Of a DNA stretch of 64,000 bases, positions 45,786-56,173 are shown piece after piece (position 1 is the stretch's first letter; each line of letters starts with the position of its first letter). The stretch comes from Lineus longissimus (lineage: Eukaryota; Nemertea; Pilidiophora; Heteronemertea; Lineidae). The notes below the pieces were generated by a model, which saw only the letters and a list, made by a program, of their open reading frames with translations, had not been told where the DNA came from and did not search any database. Location: the NCBI RefSeq assembly GCF_910592395.1, contig NC_088326.1:3229001-3293000 (forward strand), in the 5' to 3' direction. The translations under genes and the position numbers were made by a program.

Positions 45786-46476
45786 CGTGTTAGAGAGAGC
45801 GGCCACTCACTTCGATAGAGTAGGTTTTCACCGGTTTACATGTGAATTACAATCGCCCGATATTGTTTATAGACCTAATAATCACCACCGTTTGATGTCT
45901 GTGATATTGGTGAGAATAGAATGCACAACTTTTAGCAACAAAACCCATCCGGACACAGCCATGATCTTTTTCGTGAGCCTTTGTGTTTCGTTTTGGGCGT
46001 CAAATGGTCTCTAAATTGCGTCTGCGGGCATATGGATAGCCTCTTACTACAAGCGACGCCAAGTCATCCCTAGTCCAGTGATGAAGCAGAGTTCGTTCCC
46101 GTGATGATGTGTAGTCCAGTCGATGAATTGTGAATAATTGTGTACAGTCCTCTAGCTGATAAGTTCTGTTTGGTTCAGCCGACGAATTGTGTACAGTCAA
46201 GCCGGTGTATTATGCGGTATGAAACTTGGCGGATGGTTGTCTAGTCCACCGAAGCTGACGAAATGAGCTGACATGATTTACATCAGCTCGCACCCTCGAA
46301 ACACGGCGGACAATCCAGCCGTAATTCAATTTAGTCTACTGGGCAGACGGAAGCCTCGGCCCTGTAATATATTTACTATGTAAAGCCATTGAGTGGAGTT
46401 TTTTTCAGGATATTGAAGTTAAGTTTCTCAATCATACAAACATACGATTCTGAGATATTCCGAGCAAATTTTCAAA

Positions 46477-46734
46477 ATGACCAAGCAAATTCGACGGGCC
46501 TACTACGAGAAGCTGATTGACAACAGAGCTTTGCATCATCCAGATCTGTCCAGCTCGCTGGAGGTATCACTTCTTGGTTGTGCAACCGTTTGCCTTTTGC
46601 ATGCAGTTTGTACCACGTTTGATACTTGTGACAAAGGCAATGGTATTACGTGCCAGGGGAGTCGCAGAGAGGGCACCTGTATGGAGAAGGAGGAGGCTTT
46701 TTTCAAGCCAAGGTGCAGGCTATTTCAAAGAAAG
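46477..46734 (+). CDS. Orphan exon resembling a PAN/Apple domain
   Basis: An ATG-started frame reads MTKQIRRAYYEKLIDNRALH and then LEVSLLGCATVCLLHAVCTT followed by FDTC and CRLFQRK, ending at a donor (AAAG then gtaatg). The order N-R-A-L, S-L-x-x-C-A-x-x-C-L, C-x-x-F-D, C-R-L-F is like PAN/Apple domains, which are secreted protein-protein or carbohydrate-binding modules. There is no signal peptide and no further exon was found downstream, where repeats begin. The end coordinate at the donor is approximate. It may be a gene remnant. Confidence 0.35.
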
Positions 46735-47042
46735 GTAATGATATATTCTAAAACACATTGGCCACAATGTTTGGCTATTATAATGGATGATGTGTTAGCC
46801 TCGTTTTCACAACAAATGTTTTGGTGTGACACTCACTACCTCTTGAGAGGGGATAAAATGTGTCGAAAACAGATTATCGGTGAATAATTCCTAAACTATA
46901 TATCGGTTGAAAAGTTTTAGAATACTGAGACATTAGTACCTCGCTCATTGTCGGTATTGGGTGTCTCGCCAAACACAGCTTGGGGGTAGCTGTCCTTTCT
47001 CGCTAAATCTCGGCTGCCGCCTCGGTTAAGGCCAACATCTAA

Positions 47043-47783
47043 AGCTAAGCGCACACGGGCGACAAAAAAATGACAGCGAAACTGAAAACATTTGTTTTCA
47101 GTTGTTTTCGAAATGTTTTGCGACTTTGTCGCGTTTGTTTCAATCACTCGCACACGGGAGACAAAATGACACGGTAACGTCACAGGTCACGTCAAAAACA
47201 AGGGGTAACCATGGTTGCGCCATACGTCACACACCCGGTCACACCCGCGGTTTCCAAGATGGCGGCCGATCTCTAGGGTCTTTGCTATTTCTGTAATTGC
47301 GGCATACCGCCTGTTCTTATCGCTGTAGAGCGGCGAGGTCACCTCGAACAGGGCAGGCCTTTCCTGCCACAGCTCGACCAACCTGCCCTCGAGCTCAGTC
47401 GTCCGTATTAATTCATGCAATTCCGATTCTTCATCCACAATCAACCCCGTTTCGTTTAAAATTGGCGCTGCCATTTTGACCTGGCTTGGTTGGTATCACA
47501 TGACGCTGAACGTCATCGTGATTGGCTAATGATGATGATGACGCAAAAAATGTTTTACATTTCGTTGCAGTCACCCGCAAACGGGCGACGTTTTGACGAA
47601 AAACATTTTGACTAGGTCAAAAATATATTGCATGTTTAATATTCGAAAACTGTTTCAAAAACAAATGTTTTCGAAAAACAATTGTTTTTGTCGCCCGCAG
47701 ACGGGCAACAAATTGTGAAAAAATATTTGAAAACAAATGTTTTCAGGTTTTTTTGTCATTTTGTTGCCCGTGTGCGCTTAGCC
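47043..47783. mobile_element. PIF/Harbinger-like DNA transposon, 741 bp
   Basis: TIRs (agctaagcgcacacgggc at left; complement of gcccgtgtgcgcttagcc at right) are flanked by TAA at 47040-47042 and 47784-47786. The TIR match extends into gaaaacatttgttttcag. Further inner copies of the acacggg motif lie near 47150, 47574 and 47692. A three-base TAA duplication and a MADF ORF inside fit PIF/Harbinger. No transposase is present, so it is non-autonomous. Confidence 0.85.
47187..47474 (-). CDS. MADF-domain protein inside the Harbinger-like element
   Basis: 95 aa from a true ATG: MAAPILNETGLIVDEESELH, then LVELWQERPALFEVTSPLYS and RRYAAITEIAKTL. That is the first two helices of a MADF DNA-binding domain (Leu-Val-Glu-Leu ... 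Arg-Pro ... Leu-Tyr). MADF/Myb-like partners of Harbinger transposases help bring the transposase to DNA; that role is inferred. The domain is short at its end and stops within the element, so it may be truncated or have an unseen second exon. Confidence 0.65.
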   Translation of the reverse strand: MAAPILNETGLIVDEESELHELIRTTELEGRLVELWQERPALFEVTSPLYSDKNRRYAAITEIAKTLEIGRHLGNRGCDRVCDVWRNHGYPLFLT

Positions 47784-47788
47784 TAAAC

Positions 47789-49816
47789 CCCACACCCAAA
47801 CTGTCCCTTCAAATCACGTGCACGGAGCTATATAAATACGATTGCCGTGTGCTTGCGCACTTCCGACTTCAAAAGAATGGAATCTTAATTTAAATTCGCC
47901 ATTTGCTGACATCATTGGCGCCAAAGACTATTTCTTTTGACCCTGTTGACCTCGCTTCTAAAAGCTTTTTTGAGAAAGCCATTTAAACATTAAAATCAAC
48001 TACGAACATTATCTATAATATCACCGAGCTATATACATTGTAAATGCGATATATCAAGAAATAACTGTCGCATTATCGAATTATACGGTTAGCTTGGAAC
48101 TATTTGTACCCAATTACCCTTCCGCCAGCGTAACCTCGTCACAATCATAGCGCTTCTTTAATATGCCGACGGTTGACCAACGAAAATCCCGGTCTACCAT
48201 TAAAGCCGTGATGGCCTCGGCGGTTAGACGGTTGTACTGTGGAATGGATGGTCACGAGATCGAACCCCGGCGAATCTAATTTTTCGAGTTTTTTTTAAAA
48301 ATGTTCTCGTTATTATTCATTCATGTACGTTTATCAGGCGCGGATCCAAGCAGGTGCACCAGACGCACGGCTCCTAATTGATGTAAACGTTTTTAATTTA
48401 CCACTCATGAAATTTTGGAACACACCTGTCCAGGAATGTTGATAAGAAATGCAGAGCACGCTCCCTCTTCTTCCAGTTCCTAGATTCGCCGGCCCTCTTA
48501 TACCACCACCTTATACCATTATGAATATTTTCACGAAGAAAACCCCTTCACCCGAACTTTTCAAGCTGAAGTACACACTGATTTAGGTGTTCGAGCACTC
48601 CAGAGAATGGTTTGACATGTCGGCGCTAAATTCATTATCAGTGATGAGCATTTAGTTTGTAACTACAGTGATGAGCTGCAGGCGGATAGATTCAAATTAC
48701 ATATCATCTTCCTGGTCACCTAAATCCCACACCCAAACTGTCCCTTCAAATCACGTGCACGGAGCTATATAAATACGATTGCCGTGTGCTTGCGCACTTC
48801 CGACTCCAAAAGAATCGAATCTTAATTCAAATTCGCCATTGCTGACATCATTGGCGCCAAAGACTATTTCTTTTGACCCTGTTGACCTCGCTTCTAAAAG
48901 CTTTTTTGAGAAAGCCATTTAAACATTAAAAATCAACTACGAACATTATCTATAATATCACCGAGCTTTATAAATGCGATATATCAAGAAATAACTGTCG
49001 CATTATCGAATTATACGGTTAGCTTGGAACTATTTGTACCCAATTACCCTTCCGCCAGCGTAACCTCGTCACAATCATGGCGCTTCTTCAATATGCCGAC
49101 GACTTGACCAACGAAAATCCCGGTATACCATTAAAGCCTTGATGGCCTCGGCGGTTAGACGGTTGTACTGTGGAATGGGTGGTCACAAGTTCGAACTCCG
49201 GCGAATCTAATTTTTCGAGTTTTTTTGAAAAATGTTCTCGTTATTATTCATTCATGTACGTTTATCAGGCGCGGATCGAAGCAGGTGCACCAGACGCACG
49301 GCTCCTAATTTGTGTAAACGTTTTTAATTTACCACTCATGAAATTTTGGAACACACCTGTCCAGGAATGTTGATAAGAAATGCAGAGCACGCTCCCTCTT
49401 CTTCCAGTTCCTAGATTCGCCGGCCCTCTTATACCACCACCTTATACCATTATGAATATTATCACGAAGAAAACCCCTTCACCCGAACTTTTCAAGCTGA
49501 AGTACACACTGATTTAGGTGTTCGAGCACTCCAGAGAATGGTTTGACATGTCGGCGCTAAATTCATTATCAGTGATGAGCATTTAGTTTGTAACTACAGT
49601 GATGAGCTGCAGGCGGATAGATTCAAATTACATATCATCTTCCTGGTCACCTAAATCCCACACCCAAACTGTCCCTTCAAATCACGTGCACGGAGCTATA
49701 CAAATACGATTGCCGTGTGCTTGCGCACTTCCGACTACAAAAGAATCGAATCTTGATTCAAATTCGCCATTGCTGACATCATTGGCGCCAAAGACTATTT
49801 CTTTTGACCCTGTTGG
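47789..49816. repeat. About 930-bp unit in 2.2 tandem copies
   Basis: The landmark cacacccaaactgtccctt occurs at 47791, 48728 and 49659 (periods 937 and 931); the third copy stops at about 49816. Copies are nearly identical. Each unit has a TATA-like box (agctatataaatacg) 30-40 nt before gtgtgcttgcgcacttcc. It also has a tRNA-like segment with a B box (about 48205-48285 and 49138-49218). No long ORF is present. The Harbinger-like element abuts its left edge. Confidence 0.92.
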
Positions 49817-50477
49817 CTGTATAGCTAAATAGTCAAAATTAGCAAAGATATACACATGTCACTATGCTACGAGTATTAGGTCAGCAGGCGTTCGTCTATT
49901 ACGCGATCACGACTACTTCAAATACGCTGAGCAGAGAAACGAAAGTTTGATACCTAACCAAATTCTGAAAGATCAATATTTTGGTTTTGCTAATGTGCCT
50001 TCACTAATATGTTCTTTCGTTTTCATCTCAAGAAATATCAACCTGAAAGTGATCTTGATTTTATCGATAGATACCTCTTACACTAATTGATAATCTAATG
50101 TAAGAGTTTTTTTAATATATTTGACATAACAATTTTACAATACCCAAAATATGAGTCATACCAGCAGACCACAGGCCTAGACTACATATAGGCCCCTACT
50201 ATAAATCAGATACTTGGTCCTGGTCAATTGGACAGACTACCACTCGGAAGAGATTGTCCCCATGTTTATTAGAAATTTCTTTGGACCGACTGACTGATGA
50301 GACTGTCCATATGATTTCTGGAGATGTCTCTTGGACAAATTTCTCTTCGAGTAATTTCTAATTGAGGAGCCAGCACAATTAAATACCCTGGACATTGGCA
50401 TGTGGGATGTTATCATCAGTATCTTTGTCACAATTCTGTATCCACTTTCATCTCGGTTGTGTTGGCATTTGTTTCAG

Positions 50478-50554
50478 GTCTCGCACATTCCCAGAAACCC
50501 AATGTTCTGTTGATTGTTGTGGATGATTTGAGACCAGCTATTGGCTGCTACGGC
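50478..50554 (+). pseudogene. Iduronate-2-sulfatase exon relic
   Basis: After an acceptor (gtttcag) the frame reads LAHSQKPNVLLIVVDDLRPA then IGCYG, and stops at TAA with no GT donor. P-N-V-L-L-I-V-V-D-D-L-R-P and G-C-Y-G are the N-terminal signature of iduronate-2-sulfatase, a lysosomal enzyme that removes sulfate from heparan and dermatan sulfate; the two Asp bind calcium. The region with the catalytic Cys was not found nearby. It is probably a dead fragment or a misplaced duplicated exon. Confidence 0.6.
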
Positions 50555-51286
50555 TAAAAATCAAACGAGGACTGACAACGAATTTGAGGGTTGGTCTTGC
50601 TCTTCGATCTTGTCACGTCACATCCTTGTCCCTTGCTCTGCCACAATCATGTAAAATGCCTAAATACTGTATTGAATTGAATTCTATTTTCTGTCTTCAG
50701 AAAATCTAGGAAGAAGTCGCCACCCTCTGATGATCTCATCCAAGTTTACCAAAGACTCCAAAGCAGTGCAGGAGAGGAATGGTGGCCTGTTCGAACAGGC
50801 ATGGACTGAATCGCCAGCTCTCATCTCCCTAGTCACTCCGATGGCCACGTGTCACTCCTCGATCATCAGCGATTTCAATAAATGATGCGTTGATGTGGGC
50901 AAAAAGTGAATCCTTTCTCGCCTTTGAACTCTGGTGTTCGTCGTATCAATCCATTTTGATTGTCGAGCAACTTGTGGGCACACCTCAACTTGTTAGTGGG
51001 AAGTAATTTGCAATAGAGTGACTTACTTTTATTGCTATATTTTATTGTATTTTTTCACTTCACATCATTGTTATTTTGAAAAAGCCTGCCAAAATTCTGT
51101 TGACTGTTGGTTGTCGACAAGAGTCTATGTTTCATGAATAACAAGGCTGTGTTCTGTACATTGTATTCCGTCTTTAGTCTCCTGTCTTTGCATCTGTTTT
51201 CATTATTTTGTTACCTTAAAAGAGGGCAACGTTAAGTCGGTGAATTGGTTTGGATGGAGATGACCCTTACGAAAAAAATCTCAGAT

Positions 51287-51468
51287 TCACCATGGTAAAA
51301 TCGGAGTTGACCATGCTCACCATGGTGAATGCAGCGTTCACCATGGTGAATTCAAAGTTTACCATGCTCACCATGGTGAATGTAGAATTTACCCTGCTCA
51401 CCATGGTAAAATATTTCACCGTCCCAATTCACTATGGTGAAGTGCTGTCAGTTTGCCATGGTGAAATT
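51287..51468. repeat. Cluster of TTCACCATGGTGAA palindromes
   Basis: Seven copies of a palindrome built on CACCATGGTG occur within about 180 bp, with intervals of 20-40 bp. Some show one-base changes (caccatggtaaa, cactatggtgaa). Related copies occur near 37700-37760. The stretch is open for translation by chance. Confidence 0.85.
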
Positions 51469-51712
51469 GAGACACATTTTTTTATCCTTCGGGTAGGCCC
51501 CCTACACCAACACCTAACACTTTCTCAACCCCAATACTTGACCTGACCCAATGTATGTCTGCCCTTATCAGCCCAGGAACTCCCCAACCCAAGCAAAATC
51601 ATGAAGCCCATCGCACTATTGTCCGTCTTTTGTCATGGTACAGGCAACGGCAATTGCAATTGGTGAAATCCCAATATCTTTCTGTCTGCATGGTCTGTGG
51701 GATGTCGAAACA

Positions 51713-52090
51713 ATCAACCTCTGCCAGCTGCTTATCTATTCAGATTGTGAAGGCCTTGACACAACATAAAAACTCTGAAACAACTACCCTCTGCCAGCTG
51801 GTTATCTGGTCAGGTTGGGACGACCTTGACACAGCCTAAAAATTACACCAAGGTTACCGCTAAAGAACTTTGGACACGACAGGACAGCCTACGTAACAAC
51901 CAACCTCTTCCAGCTGGTTATCTGGTCAGGTTGGGAAGACATTGACACAAACTTCAAAGGGTCCTTTAGCTGTACAAGACAACATTACACTGTGATACAA
52001 GACGACTGATTTGGTTGTACCGTGGTAATCATCTCACAAGGACGGACAATGGAACAACCAACGTCTGCCAGCTGGTTATCTGATCAGGCT
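51713..52090. repeat. Degenerate tandem repeat (ccagctggttatctggtcag)
   Basis: The box ccagctggttatctggtcag recurs about four times, preceded by acaacc(aac)ctctg and followed by a ccttgacaca box. Spacing is irregular, so this is an old, decayed array. Confidence 0.7.
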
Positions 52091-53217
52091 TCAATCTCTT
52101 CATCTATCTTGGCCCTCGACGATGGCACCTTTGGTCCTTCCTTTTCCAGCAAGTGTCTGAAACAGTGAAAACAAAAACACAGTGGAAATCATTGACGGCG
52201 TTGTAGGTTAGACACTGCTGCTCAAATGATATGAAATATTCTCCTCACAATCCAAAGAAGAAAACTTAGGGGGCTTTCGTTATGCATTTCTTTGCAGTGA
52301 ATTAACGAGTAAACATTGTCATTGTGAGAGCGAGCCCTCACCATATTCAGGCTTCGCCCTCAACGGGGCCCCTTCTATCCAGCTGTGCTGGATCCACTCT
52401 CTTATTTGATGGTGACCTACCATGTGGTCCAGCCACCAGTCAGACAAGGATCCCCTTTTGCGAGTTGTTGCTACTTCTGGCTGTACCGAGGCTACTTTTT
52501 GCTGGGTCACTGGATGTACCAAGTCATGCCCGCTGAAACGACGAGTGATCATATCAACATTGTTGTGGTGATACTCTACACCATCCCTTCGCAATTCCCA
52601 CAGCCCGTGATCACTGTTCACTAAAAGATTGGAGAAACAAGTCGTCACAATTCCGTTGGCGTCATATGCAATTTGAATTGCAGCAGACGTCGCGGTTTAA
52701 CATAAGTTGTGTACCGGTGCTACCGAATACGCTGCATGACACAAGGGCCTTAACATCACAGTAGAAAAGAATCATATTGAATTTGGCTAAATCACAGGGC
52801 TCAGCCAGGCCTCTGAATCTGATGATCATGATGGGGAGCGGGGGATTGGTCCAGCAGCCGCTGGCAGCGGACATTTATTGTCTTGACTCTTGCTTAGCGT
52901 TGCTACAGCTTAAAGTGCTATAGTACAGTCTAGAAGCAGTATCATCATTGGCGAAATGGACCAAAGTTTGTGAGGGGCTGAGTTTCGTCCAAAAATAGAT
53001 CTGTTTACACACTACGGCAATGGCGTATTGCAGGTACACGTCAACAGGTCATTGATTGTCGGACGTCAGTTTGCCAAGAAAACCAAAGGAATCGAAGGAT
53101 TCATTGAACTCTTACGGTTAGATCGAGAGGGGGTTTGGGGGTCCGACGCAGGTGCTCGCATGCATTGGTCGTATCCCCGAAACCTTTACAAGAACAACAA
53201 ATCTGGTGGCATCGATC

Positions 53218-53466
53218 CAATGACGGTAAAGGAATTGACGGTGAAGTTACAACAAATCTGGTGGCATCGATCCAATGACGGTAAAGGAATTGACGGTGAA
53301 GGATCTCGTGGCATATCGGATGCGCATCCGATGACGGTGAAGGAATTGACGGTGAAGGAATTGACGGTGAAGGAATTGACGGTGACGGAATTGACGGTGA
53401 AGAAATTGACGGTGAAGGAATTGACGGTGAAGGAATTGACGGTGAAGGATGCGCATCTGATGACGG
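53218..53466. repeat. 15-bp minisatellite (ggaattgacggtgaa)
   Basis: About ten 15-bp copies, plus a duplicated block of about 52 bp at 53205-53300 (caaatctggtggcatcgatc). Because the unit is a multiple of three it stays open, giving ELTVK repeats on the plus strand. The frame begins at a TTG and has no gene context. Confidence 0.9.
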
Positions 53467-53519
53467 TAATATATGCGTATATATGTGTATATATTTTAGT
53501 TTTATACTATGTAATTTCA

Positions 53520-53712
53520 AGCTATAGTGAACTCACTCAGCTGTTTGACATGGGGGAGCACCCCCCCCCCCCCAACCCTGTCCTTCCGATACGTTTTAGC
53601 CAGTGCATTGGGGGGGGGGGGGGTCTCCCAAACCCGGCCCCCTGTCCTTCTGACATGTTTGGCCAGTGCATTGGGGGTTTGGGAAACATGTGTAAGGGGG
53701 AGTCATTTTGTG
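53520..53712. repeat. G/C-tract repeat (gtgaactcac .. ccagtgcattggggg), copy 1
   Basis: Begins agtgaactcactcagctg and contains long C and G runs with copies of ccagtgcattggggg. Related sequence is at 54254-54345 and 57590-57780. The shared start gtgaactcac also occurs at the 5' edge of the LINE fragment near 55672. Confidence 0.75.
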
Positions 53713-54253
53713 TCTCTGGGTCTTGAAACTCACAAAGACAAAATCTTCGAAATCTGGATACATAATAATTGATTTATCGCTAACGAAACCGCCTTAGCTG
53801 ATTTGTGATGCGAGTTGGGTCATAGCAAGATGTATATTGTGGTCCTTTAAATCGTCTCAGAAGGACTAATTGAGGGGGGGGGGTTAAAAATGCTCCAGCA
53901 TGATGCATGATGCATGATTCCTGAGCAGAAATCCCCCTAACAGCAACTTAGATGTGATATTCCTGATATTTGTGCTTTCAACCAACACCAATAGATGGCA
54001 ACAGAAGACATTGGAAGGGTCTAACGTTATTTAGCAGAAATCCCCCTACAAGAAGCCTAACAGCAACTCCGGCTTTCAACCAACACAGGAGACATTGGAA
54101 GGGTCCAACATTGAGAAAAAATGATTTCCGTACACCTATTTTATTTCTTCGTGAGGAGGGAAATTGCATGTTTTGTTAATAAAATAATCGTCTGCTTCCA
54201 AAGACTAACCACCCGGCAAGTGTGGAAATGAACAAGTGTTTTTGTTGTTTAAC

Positions 54254-54345
54254 CAGTGGATTGGGGGAGTCCCTCACCCCCCCCCCGTTTCTCCAGTGGA
54301 TTGCTGGGATTTGAGCCAATGCATTGGGGGAAGGCCAACACTAAT
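54254..54345. repeat. G/C-tract repeat, copy 2
   Basis: Contains ccagtggattgggggagtcc and a related ccaatgcattgggggaa with a C run, as in the copy at 53520. Confidence 0.65.
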
Positions 54346-54554
54346 ACTTTTTTGCCCCCATGTATCCTTGAAAATACCAGCTGCCGATTCGAACAACCAT
54401 CCTCGGTAGTACTCGAACGCCCGGAATCAGTATGTGCTGCAGTTTGAAAAGTTTGGGTGCATGAAGGGTATATGATAATGATAATGATAAAAATTTCGAC
54501 ATCTGTACATGGATGATTAGACAACAAGAAAAGGAAGAAGAAAAAAAGAGAAAA

Positions 54555-54635
54555 CTGTGGCAGATTCACCGGGAGTCGAACCCGTGACCTACCGATTCAC
54601 AGTCAAACACTCCAAGCGCTTTCATGCTGAATGGT
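54555..54635 (-). repeat. tRNA-derived SINE-like sequence, minus strand
   Basis: The minus strand reads an A-box-like gcgcttggagtgtttgact and a B box, cacgggttcgactcccgg. Acceptor-stem pairing is poor. A decayed inverted piece of the 930-bp unit lies next to it at about 54830-54960 (complement of ttggcgccaaagactat). Confidence 0.5.
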
Positions 54636-55154
54636 GATTTTATTCGCATTTTATATGCGGTATGCAAACGAGCGCGCCGCAATTGTGACAAGGTCGCGCA
54701 GGTAGCAAAGTGATTTGCCGAAATAGTTCCAAGTAATCGTTTATTTCGATAGTTGCACAGATTTTTCTCAACATATCGTATTTATAAACCTCAGTGATAT
54801 AAAAGATTATCTTTGCAGTTGCTTCAACCTTTGAATGGCCTTTTTTAAAAAGCATTTAAAAATCTACTTCACCAGGGTCAGAGTCAGTCAATCAATCAAT
54901 TGTTTTGGAAGACTCCGGCAGGGTCAAAAGAAATAGTTGTTGGCGCCGATGATGTCAGCAATATGGTGGATTTCCACCCCACCCGTGAGATTTGCTCTCG
55001 TCACGTCATTGAGCACATTGAGGTTGCACTGAGGTGCCATTACCACCTTCAGATAGCCAAATGCATCTAGTTTCTTTATTTGATGTGAAAACATGGGGTC
55101 ATCTCGACTATTTTTTCGCTATATATATGGCATCTAGGCACCAGTGGTTTTCAA

Positions 55155-55685
55155 TTTATTTATTTATTTATTAAACCTCCATATACATGAAGAACACATA
55201 GTACATAAAATTACGGTAATGAATAGGATGCCTGAACACATACATAAAATCACAGTATCATATACACAGTTAATGCCTGAGCATTAATTTGACCAAGCGA
55301 TGGGAGGGGTAGTCCCTGACTCCGTAGCCCTCGTCCCGCAGGAGACAGCGCAGACTGTCAACGGCACCATCCTCCGTGCGGCGAGGGGCCAAAGAGTGAG
55401 GGACAGCCTCTCCCATCATCAGCTTTAATGGGTTAAAACCACATGAAAGAGTTTTTGATAAAAGTGTGCCCTTTACGGAATCCATACCTTCCGATAAAAA
55501 CTTAGCAAATAAAATTACATTCAAATCCCTTGCGGGGTAGTCAGTTTTAAAAATGTTTCTATATAATTTGGCACAATTTCTATCAACTAACGGTTTAACT
55601 TTTGAAACATCCAGAGCTTCTAAAAGTCCACCACCTCTCGATAATATGTAAAGAGCAAGCTCTAGTGAACTCACACAACTGTATG
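55155..55685 (-). repeat. 5'-truncated LINE, C-terminal end of its ORF
   Basis: A minus-strand frame (55674-55270, 134 aa) reads SSLELALYILSRGGGLLEAL and ends in a basic stretch (RLVKLMLRH). A 3' UTR follows, and then a (TAAA)n tail seen on the plus strand as ttatttatttatttatta at 55157. An end in short A-rich repeats after a broken ORF is typical of a LINE insertion. The clade is not determined. Its left copy edge (caagctctagtgaactcaca) recurs at 57590. Confidence 0.6.
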
Positions 55686-55689
55686 TCCT

Positions 55690-55836
55690 AGCAGACGATT
55701 TTTAAATACATGATGTCCCACACCCGCACTTCAATGGCGCCGGTGTGAATAAATCTACTTGTGTGAATGGTCAATGGCTCATGACGTCATGAAATAATTG
55801 CGTCACGAGGAATGAAACAATGGGATTCACGTCCGA
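55690..55836. promoter_or_regulatory. Shared 5' block of novel family, copy 1 (CRE palindrome)
   Basis: Nearly identical to 58330-58461 (plus 59158-59172). It contains ATGACGTCAT, a perfect CRE/ATF-type palindrome at about 55779-55788, followed by a second half-like site (ttgcgtcacg). It lies 0.4-0.75 kb upstream of the first novel ORF. Conservation beside both ORFs suggests it is the duplicated promoter region (inference). Confidence 0.6.
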
Positions 55837-56173
55837 GGTCTCGTTAAGCCCCTTACATGGGACTGATCTGATTTGGTCTGATTTGGTACCGTAGTTTCGC
55901 CATCACAGTGTTGGTTGGCCTACCAATCTTTGCAGTTCGGTATCAGTACCATTGATATCATTAAAGGTAGCTGTCGGCTGCCCAGTCACCTCCTATTCCA
56001 CACAGGTAGTTTCCATCAACAAATTGCACAAAAAAAAGAAAAAAAATCAAAATCTGACTGAATTATCACGCTTTTCCGTGTCACCCCAAATGGAATGGTG
56101 ACTGTCATGACTTGCATCTGCGGTTATCATAGTCAAACCACAGCCGCAATCAGCCCTTCACTAGTTTTGCCAT

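Noticed and set aside
53028-53726. 232-aa plus-strand ORF with ELTVK repeats
   Set aside because: It starts at TTG, is driven by a 15-bp repeat and runs into G/C tracts; no sign of a real protein.
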